Part shown: positions 26,918 through 35,564 of the stretch, one piece after another
Numbering within the stretch: the first letter of the stretch is position 1
How the letters are laid out: every line of letters starts with the position of its first letter
NCBI RefSeq assembly: GCF_002954585.1
Contig: NZ_MSCI01000002.1
Coordinates: forward strand, 1,962,089 to 2,026,088
Origin: Vibrio chagasii
GTDB taxonomy: Bacteria; Pseudomonadota; Gammaproteobacteria; Enterobacterales; Vibrionaceae
Direction: 5' to 3'
Length of the DNA stretch: 64,000 nucleotides
Translations under genes and position numbers: made by a program
The notes under the pieces: model-generated
What the model was told of the DNA's origin: nothing
The model's database searches: none
The model's input: only the letters and a program-made list of their open reading frames with translations

Positions 26918-27760
26918 ATGTCACGCAAGCCACTCAAGCATCATTTGTACGTTATCATTTTTGGTACCCATACACCTGCCGGACGTGCGTTTGATATATC
27001 ACTGATCATTGCAATCTTGGCTTCGCTTCTGGTTCTTATTCTAGAGTCCATTCCAAATGTGATGACAGAGTGGTCTCAGGAACTTCGTTACATCGAGTAC
27101 ACTTTCACCGCCCTATTCACTATCGAATATCTATTAAGGCTCTATTGTTCTCCAAAACCGAAATCTTACGCCACCAGCTTTTATGGGATTGTTGATCTGT
27201 TAGCGATTCTACCTACTTACCTAGCGATCTTCTTCCCAGGAGCTTCGTTTATGGGCGTTGTAAGATTGCTGCGTGTCATGCGTATCTTCCGAATTCTCAA
27301 GTTGGTTCGCTATCTACAAGATTCAAATATCCTGTTGCGTTCGCTATTGATGGCAAGACGAAAGATTCTGATCTTCTTTAGTACAGTCGGCATCTTAGTC
27401 GTTATCTTTGGCGCTTTGATATTTGTGATTGAAGGGCCAGAAAACGGATTCACCAGTATTCCCCACAGTATCTACTGGGCAATCGTCACCATCACCACCG
27501 TTGGCTACGGGGATATGGTGCCGCAAACAGCGATTGGTAAGGCTATCGCATCTCTCACAATGTTACTGGGTTACTCTATCCTTGCGGTACCTACCGGGAT
27601 AATTACCGCCGAGCTAAGTAGTGAAATGAACTCCCACAAGGAGTTAGTCAAATGTCCGAACTGCAACCGTTCAGGACACGACCCTGACGCCATCTACTGT
27701 AAGCACTGTGCCAGTGAACTAGCTGCCCCTGACAAACGTGTTGTGACTGAAGAGAGCTAA
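26918..27760 (+). CDS. Voltage-gated potassium channel with C-terminal zinc ribbon
   Basis: 280 residues. Six transmembrane helices: S1-S3 (about 28-115), an S4 with regularly spaced arginines (VRLLRVMRIFRILKLVRY, about 118-135), then S5, the selectivity filter TTVGYGD (about 195-201) and S6. It resembles KvAP and other prokaryotic Kv channels. The C-terminus carries CPNCNRSGHDPDAIYCKHC, two CxxC pairs that suggest a small zinc ribbon after S6. No RCK/TrkA-N domain is present. A tandem repeat begins directly at the stop codon. Confidence 0.9.
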   Translation: MSRKPLKHHLYVIIFGTHTPAGRAFDISLIIAILASLLVLILESIPNVMTEWSQELRYIEYTFTALFTIEYLLRLYCSPKPKSYATSFYGIVDLLAILPTYLAIFFPGASFMGVVRLLRVMRIFRILKLVRYLQDSNILLRSLLMARRKILIFFSTVGILVVIFGALIFVIEGPENGFTSIPHSIYWAIVTITTVGYGDMVPQTAIGKAIASLTMLLGYSILAVPTGIITAELSSEMNSHKELVKCPNCNRSGHDPDAIYCKHCASELAAPDKRVVTEES

Positions 27761-27970
27761 GAGCAGATAAGGGATTCGAGTAGCAAGATGCGAAAGGATA
27801 TAAGAGTAGATACGAGATTCGAGTGACGGGATGCGAAGGGATTTAAGAGTAGATACGAGATTCGAGTGACGGGATGCGAAGGGATTTAAGAGTAGATACG
27901 AGATTCGAGTGACGGGCTGCGAAGGGATTTAAGAGTAGTTTCGAGCGCCGGATAACGAGATATCTAGGGA
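27760..27970 (+). repeat. 43-bp tandem repeat, about five units
   Basis: Units: 27760-27802 (degenerate), 27803-27845, 27846-27888 (identical to the previous), 27889-27931 (one change) and a decayed partial unit from 27932. The unit reads AGAGTAGATACGAGATTCGA, then GTGACGGGATGCGAAGGGAT, then TTA. There are no spacers. The array starts at the last base of the channel stop codon and ends before a terminator. Confidence 0.95.
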
Positions 27971-27974
27971 CTAG

Positions 27975-28003
27975 AAGGGTGACATTTATCGTCACCCTTT
28001 TTG
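27975..28003 (+). terminator. Terminator after the tandem repeat
   Basis: AAGGGTGAC-ATTTATC-GTCACCCTT followed by Ts. Confidence 0.85.
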
Positions 28004-28023
28004 TTGTTGGTTCACTGAGCCAA

Positions 28024-28128
28024 AACGAGATTCCCGACTACGCTCCTTCTTCGCTATCGGGAATGACACAATTTAAGTTAGGAGAAAAGCGTCATCCTCA
28101 AGAGTGAGGAACGAACGAGTTGGGGATC
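28024..28128. repeat. Palindromic intergenic repeat element
   Basis: GAGATTCCCGA...TCGGGAAT forms an inner hairpin (28025-28064), and GGGGATCTC near 28120 pairs imperfectly with the outer GAGATTCCC. The composition resembles short dispersed palindromic elements frequent in Vibrio intergenic DNA. Only one copy is in this window, so dispersal is inferred. Confidence 0.5.
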
Positions 28129-28199
28129 TCTTCCTTGTCCCATTCCAACGAGAAGATTTAAGTGAATTCGCGAGTAAAATTAATCCACCTTACGCGATC

Positions 28200-28227
28200 A
28201 AAAAAGCCGATGTATTAACACCGGCTT
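28200..28227 (-). terminator. Terminator of asd
   Basis: Minus-strand AAGCCG-x-TGT/ACA-x-CGGCTT hairpin followed by six Ts, about 70 bp after the asd stop. Confidence 0.75.
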
Positions 28228-28299
28228 GTGTCTCTAACGAAGCTAAGCATTCACAAACAGTGGCGCCTGCTTTCACTTCTGAATAGAAAGAGCGTTCGA

Positions 28300-29418
28300 T
28301 TACGCTTTTTCAGCAAGAATAATACGTAGAGTACGACGTAGTGGTTCTGCAGCACCCCAAAGCAGTTGGTCACCAACCGTAAAGGCATTTAGGAAGTCGT
28401 TACCCATAGACATCTTACGTAGACGGCCTACTGGTACAGACATAGTGCCTGTTACTCTAGCTGGAGTCAGTTCTTGCGCCGTAATGTCGCGGTCGTTAGG
28501 AATCACTTTAACCCAATCGTTGTGAGTTGCGATGATCTCTTCAATCTCATCCATTGGGACGTCTTGCTTAAGCTTGATCGTTAGCGCTTGAGCGTGACAA
28601 CGCATTGCGCCGATACGTACACAAGTACCATCAATTGGAATAGGCTGACCATCAAGGCCAAGAATCTTGTTCGCTTCAACGCCCGCTTTCCACTCTTCTT
28701 TACTCTGACCGTTTTCACGCTTCACATCGATCCAAGGAATCAATGAACCCGCTAGCGGAGCACCAAACTGGTCTGTTGGGAATGACGATGAACGAATGGT
28801 ATCAGCAACTTTCTTATCAATATCAAGAATCGAACTTGCAGGGTTTGCTAACTCAGAGCTCACGCTATCGTTAATCACACCCATTTGCGAGATAAGCTCA
28901 CGCATGTTCTTAGCACCCGCACCAGAAGCCGCTTGGTAAGTCATGGCACTCATCCATTCAACCATGCCCTTCTCGTATAGGCCGCCCAGTGCCATAAGCA
29001 TTAAGCTCACAGTACAGTTACCACCAACAAAAGTATTAGTACCGCTATGAATGCCTTGCTGGATTTGAGCCAAGTTAACAGGATCAAGAGTGATGATTGA
29101 ATCAGCATCCATACGTAGAGTTGAAGCGGCGTCAATCCAGTAACCTTTCCAACCCGCTTGACGTAGCGCTGGGTAAACTTTTGATGTGTAATCGCCACCT
29201 TGACAAGTAATAACCGCATCAAGCTGCTTTAAGCTATCAATATCAAAAGCGTCTTGAAGTAGACCCGCATCTTTACCACCTAGAACAGGGGCAGGGATAC
29301 CAATCTGAGATGTACTGTAATAAACAGGCTCAATCAGGTCGAAGTCTTTCTCTTCAACCATACGTTGCATCAGTACAGAACCCACCATACCGCGCCAACC
29401 AACTAGACCTACTCTCAT
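28300..29418 (-). CDS. asd: Aspartate-semialdehyde dehydrogenase
   Basis: 372 residues, the size of the long gammaproteobacterial form. It reduces aspartyl phosphate to aspartate semialdehyde for Lys, Thr, Met and diaminopimelate synthesis. The NADP motif is GWRGMVGSVLMQR at the N-terminus. The catalytic Cys is in FVGGNCTVSLML near residue 135; SGAGAKNMREL follows near 168, and the catalytic His region is RIGAMRCHAQAL near 275. Monocistronic, with its own terminator. Confidence 0.96.
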   Translation of the reverse strand: MRVGLVGWRGMVGSVLMQRMVEEKDFDLIEPVYYSTSQIGIPAPVLGGKDAGLLQDAFDIDSLKQLDAVITCQGGDYTSKVYPALRQAGWKGYWIDAASTLRMDADSIITLDPVNLAQIQQGIHSGTNTFVGGNCTVSLMLMALGGLYEKGMVEWMSAMTYQAASGAGAKNMRELISQMGVINDSVSSELANPASSILDIDKKVADTIRSSSFPTDQFGAPLAGSLIPWIDVKRENGQSKEEWKAGVEANKILGLDGQPIPIDGTCVRIGAMRCHAQALTIKLKQDVPMDEIEEIIATHNDWVKVIPNDRDITAQELTPARVTGTMSVPVGRLRKMSMGNDFLNAFTVGDQLLWGAAEPLRRTLRIILAEKA

Positions 29419-29917
29419 CTCTCACTCTCCATGTATAAATTAAAAATTGCTCTCCCCCATCTATAAGTTTTTCAGAAACAGAACTCAAGCGCTTTTTGTC
29501 AAAAAGTGTAACTTTTTCGTTTCTTTTAAGTGAACGCGATGAATCGCAAAGTTATCTCAATACAGAGATTCGGCCTTCACTCTATTGATAGAAATACCAA
29601 CCCCGCTAAATTCAGCCATTTATCGCGCCAAATCTAACAATCAAACCCCGATCACAAACAGTAATTACCACTATCAAATCATGGTTAATTGGCATTTTAT
29701 TTTACAAAACGGAAACAACGTGCGACAGAATTAAACATGTAACAATCATGAATTTAACAAAAATTTAGATTATGAAACCACAACAGGTCCGATATGCAGT
29801 CAAATATCACAACTTAAGCGTATTTTTTCGATATAATAATCTAATTACTGTAGTGTCCATTTCGTACCCCACAATATAATGAAGCACTATAAATGCTCGA
29901 AATCACAAGAGGCTTTT
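29419..29917. other. Divergent intergenic region asd/nhaC
   Basis: About 500 bp. It should hold both promoters. I looked for a lysine riboswitch, known in front of some nhaC genes, but the conserved core was not seen. No reading frame stands out. Confidence 0.5.
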
Positions 29918-31354
29918 ATGAAGCAGAGTAAAACTCGCCTACCGAACCTGATGCAGGTATTCATCGCGTTAGGACTATTTCTATCCCTTGCTTTTTCCTT
30001 TACAGCAAAGCTTGACCTTCCAATCCAACTTGCCTTGTACATTGGTTGGTTCATTATCATGGTGCTTGGTCTTCGTCTTGGACACCAATACAAAGACTTA
30101 GAAAAAGCAGCACTCAAAGGAATATCTAACGGTTTAGGCGCAGTTTTAATACTTTTAGCCGTTGGCGCTCTTGTTGGTACTTGGATCTCTGGCGGGATCG
30201 TACCGACCATCATTTACTATGGTCTAAAAGCTATCCACCCTTCTATCTTCCTTTTGGCGACCATGATCATCTGTTCTCTAACAGCGTTGGCTACTGGTAC
30301 TTCTTGGGGTGCTGCTGGTACAGCGGGTATTGCGATGATGGGTATTGGCCAAGGCCTAGGTGTTCCAGCGCCAATTACGGCAGGTGCAGTACTGTCAGGT
30401 TGTTACTTCGGTGACAAAATGTCTCCACTTTCAGATTCAGTAATTTTGGCTTCTTCTATGTCTAACGTAGAAGTAGTTGAACACATCAAAGGCATGCTGC
30501 CTGTAGCATTAATCAGCTACGTTATTACTGGCATCATGTTTACCGCGTTTGGCTTCCACTACGCCGGTAACGTTGACATGAGCCAAGTAGAATCTGTTAT
30601 CAAAGCGATGGAAGTTCAGTTCTACATCACGCCATACTCATTTGTTCCAGTACTGATCGTATTAGGTCTGCTTGCTTTCCGTATGCCTTCATTCCCGGTA
30701 ATCAGCTTTGGTTCTCTGCTAGGTATTATTTGGGCAGTTATGATTCAAGAGATCGACTTCCTAACAGCATTCAACACAGCATGGGCACCATTCTCTATCT
30801 CCTCTGGCGTGGACTTCATTGACTCAATCCTAAACCGCGGTGGCATGTCTTCAATGCTTGGTTCAGTTGCGGTTATCGTGTTCGGCCTTGGTTTTGGTGG
30901 CTTACTTGATAAAGTGGGCGTGCTAGAGACAATTGCGAAGGTATTCGAACGCCGCGTAAACAGCGCAGGTTCGCTAGCAACAAGCACAATCGGTACGGCT
31001 TTCATGGGTAACGTATTTGGCTCTGCAATGTACGTATCACTGATCCTGACACCAAAAATCTGTGCTAAGAACTACGACCGTCTAGGTTACAAGCGTAAGA
31101 ACTTATCTCGTAACGCTGAGTTCGGCGGTACGTTGACATCAGGTATGGTGCCTTGGAGTGACAACGGTATCTACATGGCGAGTATCCTAGGCGTTGCAAC
31201 GCTGTCGTACGCACCATTCATGTGGCTAAGCTTCATCTGTATCATCGTGACTATCGTAACGTCTTACATGGGTTGGTTCGTTGATAAATGTGAACCGACA
31301 GCACCAGCTGTTGAAGCGGAAGAAGCGGCAGAGCTGACTAAGCAACAAGCCTAG
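29918..31354 (+). CDS. nhaC: NhaC-type Na+/H+ antiporter
   Basis: 478 residues from ATG 29918, preceded by AGAGG; a start at 29879 is also in frame. About 11-12 helices. The NhaC signature GTSWGAAGTAGIAMMGIGQG lies near residue 130, followed by the conserved GCYFGDKMSPLSDS. Sodium extrusion in exchange for protons is the family role; some NhaC-family proteins instead transport organic acids or amino acids. The C-terminus is acidic. A bidirectional terminator follows. Confidence 0.88.
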   Translation: MKQSKTRLPNLMQVFIALGLFLSLAFSFTAKLDLPIQLALYIGWFIIMVLGLRLGHQYKDLEKAALKGISNGLGAVLILLAVGALVGTWISGGIVPTIIYYGLKAIHPSIFLLATMIICSLTALATGTSWGAAGTAGIAMMGIGQGLGVPAPITAGAVLSGCYFGDKMSPLSDSVILASSMSNVEVVEHIKGMLPVALISYVITGIMFTAFGFHYAGNVDMSQVESVIKAMEVQFYITPYSFVPVLIVLGLLAFRMPSFPVISFGSLLGIIWAVMIQEIDFLTAFNTAWAPFSISSGVDFIDSILNRGGMSSMLGSVAVIVFGLGFGGLLDKVGVLETIAKVFERRVNSAGSLATSTIGTAFMGNVFGSAMYVSLILTPKICAKNYDRLGYKRKNLSRNAEFGGTLTSGMVPWSDNGIYMASILGVATLSYAPFMWLSFICIIVTIVTSYMGWFVDKCEPTAPAVEAEEAAELTKQQA

Positions 31355-31407
31355 TCTCCATCACTCTAAGCCTGAGAGCGTAAGTACAAAACCTTAATGG
31401 CATAGAT

Positions 31408-31438
31408 AAAAAAAGAGCGCCCTAGAGCGCTCTTTTTT
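31408..31438. terminator. Bidirectional terminator between nhaC and the lipoprotein gene
   Basis: AAAAAAAGAGCGC-CCTAGA-GCGCTCTTTTTTA. Confidence 0.9.
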
Positions 31439-31444
31439 ATTGGG

Positions 31445-32623
31445 TTATTTATTTGCGGTTCGTTTACCCAACCAATAACCGATACCTAACGGTGCGAAGA
31501 ACACGACCAAGATAAACAGAATAAAGTAGATAATCACGCCTTTGATTAGCTCCATTAGCTTATCAATCGCGAGTACAACCACTTCTTGCGAAACGCGATC
31601 TAAGTCTTGAGTGAACAATTCTCTTTCTGATGTCACGATACCCGCGATCTCGATACGTTCTTTCTCGATCATCTGCACTAATGCTTCTCTTTCACGCGCC
31701 ACCATCTTTTCTAAAGCCACACGCTCATCGCTCAGCATAGCCAGTTTTTGGTCTGTTTTGTCGCTAAGATCATTAAGCAGCGGCTGCATCTCTGCCGACA
31801 TAATAGAAGCCAGTGTTTGCATGTATTCAGGATTGTTCTCAATGAAGTCCTGCATGCTTGCTGACGTTTGGCGAAGGCTTTCTAGTGTCATCGATAAGTC
31901 TTCCCCCGTCAATGAGCTATTCATCGCCACTAACTCTGCTTTCCAAGACATCAGCTTTGGCGTTTGATCCGCCATCAAACTTAAACGATCGGATGCATCG
32001 CTCATCGCTTCTGGCATGGTACCTAGACTCTGAACAATCTGTGATTCATCTTTGCCAAGGTAAGTTAGCCATTCGCGATAAGCAGGCGTGCTTCTGAACG
32101 TTAGGTCGTTAAATGGGTTACTCGCAATAAACTCAGCAACGAATGCTTTGCTCTTCTTAAAGTCATTCGAGCTCAGAACGCCCTTTGCTAGCTTTTCTGC
32201 TTCTTGATCGAGAGAGCGTGCAGTAATAACCGCATAATCCGTCGTGAACAGCTCCGCTCCTTGACCTTCGGCATAGAATTGATTCATTTGCGCAGTAAAC
32301 ACCCAAGTGTCAATGAGCGCAGACATCGGAGAGGTTTGGTAAGCCGCTTGCTGTAAGCCCTGCTCGGCATGGATCTTCCAAAGCAAAACGTAAGATTGAT
32401 GTAAGGTGTCATCAGCAGGATAAGATTGCGCAATTAAATCAGCCGAGTCTTCGACTTGTGTAAAAAACAGCTTAGCGTATTCACGCGTCATGAGCCGAGC
32501 ATTCAGCTCTTGTTGAGTGAGAGGCATCGTTTGACTATCTAACTTAACTTCCAATAGAGAACAACCACTTAGCACAATACTAAGCACCAACATCATCCAA
32601 CTTCGACTCGAAACTCGTAACAT
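31445..32623 (-). CDS. Uncharacterised lipoprotein with coiled coil and C-terminal membrane helix
   Basis: 392 residues from ATG 32623. A lipobox (VLSGC, Cys near residue 21) marks a lipoprotein. The middle is helical; about residues 290-350 form a charged coiled coil (SDERVALEKMVAREREALVQ and on), and the C-terminus has one membrane helix (about 364-384, IIYFILFILVVFFAPLGIGY) with a basic end. A lipid anchor at one end and a membrane helix at the other is unusual and would make a periplasmic bridge or a loop on the inner membrane. No family is recognised. It lies just downstream of the membrane HPt gene on the same strand. Confidence 0.65.
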   Translation of the reverse strand: MLRVSSRSWMMLVLSIVLSGCSLLEVKLDSQTMPLTQQELNARLMTREYAKLFFTQVEDSADLIAQSYPADDTLHQSYVLLWKIHAEQGLQQAAYQTSPMSALIDTWVFTAQMNQFYAEGQGAELFTTDYAVITARSLDQEAEKLAKGVLSSNDFKKSKAFVAEFIASNPFNDLTFRSTPAYREWLTYLGKDESQIVQSLGTMPEAMSDASDRLSLMADQTPKLMSWKAELVAMNSSLTGEDLSMTLESLRQTSASMQDFIENNPEYMQTLASIMSAEMQPLLNDLSDKTDQKLAMLSDERVALEKMVAREREALVQMIEKERIEIAGIVTSERELFTQDLDRVSQEVVVLAIDKLMELIKGVIIYFILFILVVFFAPLGIGYWLGKRTANK

Positions 32624-32699
32624 ATAAACCTCTGACAAAGACCAAGGGCGCGGATTGTATGAACACTTCGTCAGAGTATTGTCAAAACTCCCGCAAAAG

Positions 32700-34112
32700 T
32701 TAACGTTGATTATCTAAATATTCGACAGCGGAATCTACCGAGGCTTTTATCGCCAGCTCGAGTTCATTCAAGTCATGTTCGCTGATCGCTCGAGATTGTT
32801 TCATTGTCATCTCAATACTTGCGGCAATAATGGCTAATCGTGACGCTTTAATGCTACCTGCCACACCTTTTAAGCTGTGTACAACACGTCCGGCCGAGGT
32901 TTCATCTTTAGTCAGTAGCGCTTTAAACTTCTCATAGTCGTCCGCATGGTCTTGAACAAACACTCCAAGCAACAATTCAACCGACTCTGCATCGCCATCG
33001 AGTGTTTCGAGCATCTCTTCAATATCAATCGCTGGTTTCGAATCCGTCACGCTAGCAACGTGTCGCTCAGCTGTTGGCGTCTCAATCGTATTTGATTGGC
33101 TTTCAATGTTCGCATTCTGTTGCTGTTGCTGTATAAAGCCTGATGGCTCATTCACTGCCGGTTCTGGTACCTCTTTCTTAGCCTCGTGCTGCCCAGTTGC
33201 CAAAGGAGATGAATCACCGCTGCTTTCTGAAAACAGCTCCGCATCCTTATCAGAGAATTGAACAACCTTTTCTTTGCTAGGTTCAGGAGAGGTATTCTGG
33301 TCAGCGACAAATTGCGGAGAGGCCTTTCTGACACTCGCGCTCCAAACAATCAGAGCCACCATAGCAGCCAAGCTCAGACCTAACATTGCGACCAGCAAAT
33401 TAAACTGGCGCTCATGATATTCTGACTCTAACTTAATGATCTGCTTGTTCACCGAGTTCTGCTTAATCTTATCGACTAAAAAGTTCAGCTGTGCGTAATC
33501 TACGAGCAAAGCGGAAGCATCAGCCAATAGTTGTTGAATCGCGTCTTGCTCTGGCGTTTTCAACTTGTAAGATTTCTCGAGAATAGAATCAAAAGCTCGG
33601 TAAGTCGCCGATGAGCTTTGGCTGTCTGAGTACATCGCCTCAAACACCACTACACCAAATTCGTTTAGCAACGGTTTTAACTTGGGAGATAGCTGCTTGT
33701 CTGCACGTAAAAGCTTGATGTTATCGACAATCTCTTGAACCTGACTTTCAATTGGAATGAACTCGTCAAATTTGTCCAAGAACTGGTCTGCCACATAAAG
33801 CAGTTGGTTTACGTCAGGGCGAAAAAATGTGTTCTGGAAATCGGATTCGATCTGAAGTCGAATCGAATAAACTAATTGAGCGTCAAGAGCTAACTCATTG
33901 ATGCGTGAGACGCGAAGTGGTTCCGAGAAATAGAGTGACTGTCTTAATTCGTTAACGCGAATACCCAGCTCTTCGATTTGAGCAAGAGAGTTTGTGTAGG
34001 AACGGCTTAGGTTGAGAAGTGCCAATGAAGGAAGTAGCCACAGAACCAAAATCACAACTAAAAAAGTGGCTGGTTTATTAAAGCGAGTGGGCTTTGCTAC
34101 TGATTGTTCCAT
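32700..34112 (-). CDS. Membrane-anchored sensor-like protein with C-terminal HPt domain
   Basis: 470 residues. Two membrane helices (about 15-33 and 242-261) enclose a helical periplasmic domain of about 210 residues, like a chemoreceptor or kinase sensor. A low-complexity acidic and Gln-rich linker follows (about 262-365). The C-terminal HPt domain (about 368-470) carries the phosphorylatable His412 in VVHSLKGVAGSI. There is no histidine kinase (no H, N or G boxes) and no receiver domain. It could therefore receive or drain phosphate for a phosphorelay whose kinase is encoded elsewhere. No partner regulator is adjacent. Confidence 0.75.
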   Translation of the reverse strand: MEQSVAKPTRFNKPATFLVVILVLWLLPSLALLNLSRSYTNSLAQIEELGIRVNELRQSLYFSEPLRVSRINELALDAQLVYSIRLQIESDFQNTFFRPDVNQLLYVADQFLDKFDEFIPIESQVQEIVDNIKLLRADKQLSPKLKPLLNEFGVVVFEAMYSDSQSSSATYRAFDSILEKSYKLKTPEQDAIQQLLADASALLVDYAQLNFLVDKIKQNSVNKQIIKLESEYHERQFNLLVAMLGLSLAAMVALIVWSASVRKASPQFVADQNTSPEPSKEKVVQFSDKDAELFSESSGDSSPLATGQHEAKKEVPEPAVNEPSGFIQQQQQNANIESQSNTIETPTAERHVASVTDSKPAIDIEEMLETLDGDAESVELLLGVFVQDHADDYEKFKALLTKDETSAGRVVHSLKGVAGSIKASRLAIIAASIEMTMKQSRAISEHDLNELELAIKASVDSAVEYLDNQR

Positions 34113-34219
34113 CTATATTCCTTGTGCGTGTTAACCTGAAGCCATTATTGCTATGGCGAAGACACAAAGCACAAAAACAAGCGACAGCATCCTACTGCCG
34201 CTTACCTATTCACTTCGGA

Positions 34220-35224
34220 CTATGACTTATTACGAGTCAGTTGGTCACGTAAGTTTGGCGGTGTGCCTTTAATCGTTAGTGTATCTGTCTCCGGATCATA
34301 GAAGATACGCTCGCCTAGAAGCAGACTATCAAAACTAACATTCAAACCGCCACCAGCACCAACAAATTTTGTTAGTTTACGCATAGTTGCGCGATCTGCA
34401 GGGAAGCTGTCTTCTAACTCGTAGCCTTGCTCACTAGTATAGTCAAAGAAGCTGGTGCCATCTGAGCTTGCTGGTAATTCGCCAGACAGTTCACGCACTT
34501 GAACCTCATCCCCCGCTTTTAACTGCTCGTTACAGTAATCAGCAACCTGCTTTTTGTAGCTGATCGCTTCCTCTTTCTCTAATTTAGAATCAGAAACAAA
34601 ATCTTCTACCGCTTGCATCAGCACCTGGTTTTGCAGTTTTGCATCCAGACCTACTTCCGCTTGAAGAAAATCTAAGAAGAAGTCAGCCACTTTACGACCA
34701 ACACGTCCTTTAATGTACGTTAGGTAACGATTTGACTCTTTATCTGTCTCATAAGTAGAAAGATCTAAGCGAGCGGCGATGTCCATTTTAGAGATATCTA
34801 AGTAGTCAGTCGCACTGATATCTAGCCCTTCTGTTACCTTCAAGCTCTGGTTTGAAGGCAGTAGACCAATGAAAAGGTAATCAGTTGCAAGTGACTGATA
34901 TTCAGCCATTACCAAGATGCCTTCATCAGCAAATGGGTATTTTGAAAGCTCATCTTTTAGACGTTGCGCACTCTTTTGAGAAAAATCGTAAAAGTTTGTC
35001 TCACCAGCACGAAGTTGATGCAACCACTGTTGGAATTCGCTGTCAGATTTGAAAGAACCAAACCCTTTGCCTGCTTTTGAGTTAAAAACACGATGAAGTT
35101 CAGCAACTAGGCTTTCAGAAGAAGCATCGTTTTCTAGAGATTCAGCACGATAGTTAACAATCAGCTCTTCCTGATCGTTCTTGCTCAGCTGGTGTAAAAT
35201 TACGTTGGAAAGGTGAAGGCTCAT
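34220..35224 (-). CDS. yejK: Nucleoid-associated protein YejK (NdpA)
   Basis: 334 residues, standard length. Conserved family pattern at the N-terminus (SNVILHQLSKNDQEEL) and the central YLTYIKGRVGRKVADFFLDF near residue 170. Known in E. coli as a nucleoid-associated protein that interacts with topoisomerases. It is divergent from yejL-yejM, the conserved arrangement. Confidence 0.95.
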   Translation of the reverse strand: MSLHLSNVILHQLSKNDQEELIVNYRAESLENDASSESLVAELHRVFNSKAGKGFGSFKSDSEFQQWLHQLRAGETNFYDFSQKSAQRLKDELSKYPFADEGILVMAEYQSLATDYLFIGLLPSNQSLKVTEGLDISATDYLDISKMDIAARLDLSTYETDKESNRYLTYIKGRVGRKVADFFLDFLQAEVGLDAKLQNQVLMQAVEDFVSDSKLEKEEAISYKKQVADYCNEQLKAGDEVQVRELSGELPASSDGTSFFDYTSEQGYELEDSFPADRATMRKLTKFVGAGGGLNVSFDSLLLGERIFYDPETDTLTIKGTPPNLRDQLTRNKS

Positions 35225-35308
35225 AGTGAAAATATTACCGTTCAGGTTTCAGTTGTCGTGCATAGTAGGTTATCATAAGCCGCTTTTACTATCATTATTA
35301 GAGTCCTT

Positions 35309-35536
35309 ATGCCGATTATATCTAAATACACAGATGAACAAGTTGAAAAAATCCTAGCTGAAGTAGGTGCTGTACTATCTAAGCACAAAGCTTCACCAGA
35401 ACTTTCACTGATGATCGCTGGAAATATCGCAACCAATGTCTTAAATCAGAACGTTGCTGCTTCACAACGCAAAGGAATTGCTGAAAAATTTGCCGAGGCT
35501 TTAATTTCTTCTCTTGAAGATAAAAAGTCTCACTAG
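35309..35536 (+). CDS. yejL: YejL (UPF0352) small protein
   Basis: 75 residues matching the UPF0352 pattern (PIISKYTDEQVEKILAEVG and LSLMIAGNIATNVLNQNV). Small helical protein of unknown role, placed between yejK and yejM as in E. coli; yejM follows after 28 bp and is probably cotranscribed. Confidence 0.93.
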   Translation: MPIISKYTDEQVEKILAEVGAVLSKHKASPELSLMIAGNIATNVLNQNVAASQRKGIAEKFAEALISSLEDKKSH

Positions 35537-35564
35537 ATTTGATTGACGGATAAAAGAATTATAA

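Noticed and set aside
27760..27970. Possible CRISPR array
   Set aside because: Units abut without spacers and no cas genes are near; it is a simple tandem repeat.
29560..29917. Lysine riboswitch in front of nhaC
   Set aside because: Such riboswitches precede some nhaC genes, but the conserved core sequence and pairings were not found here.
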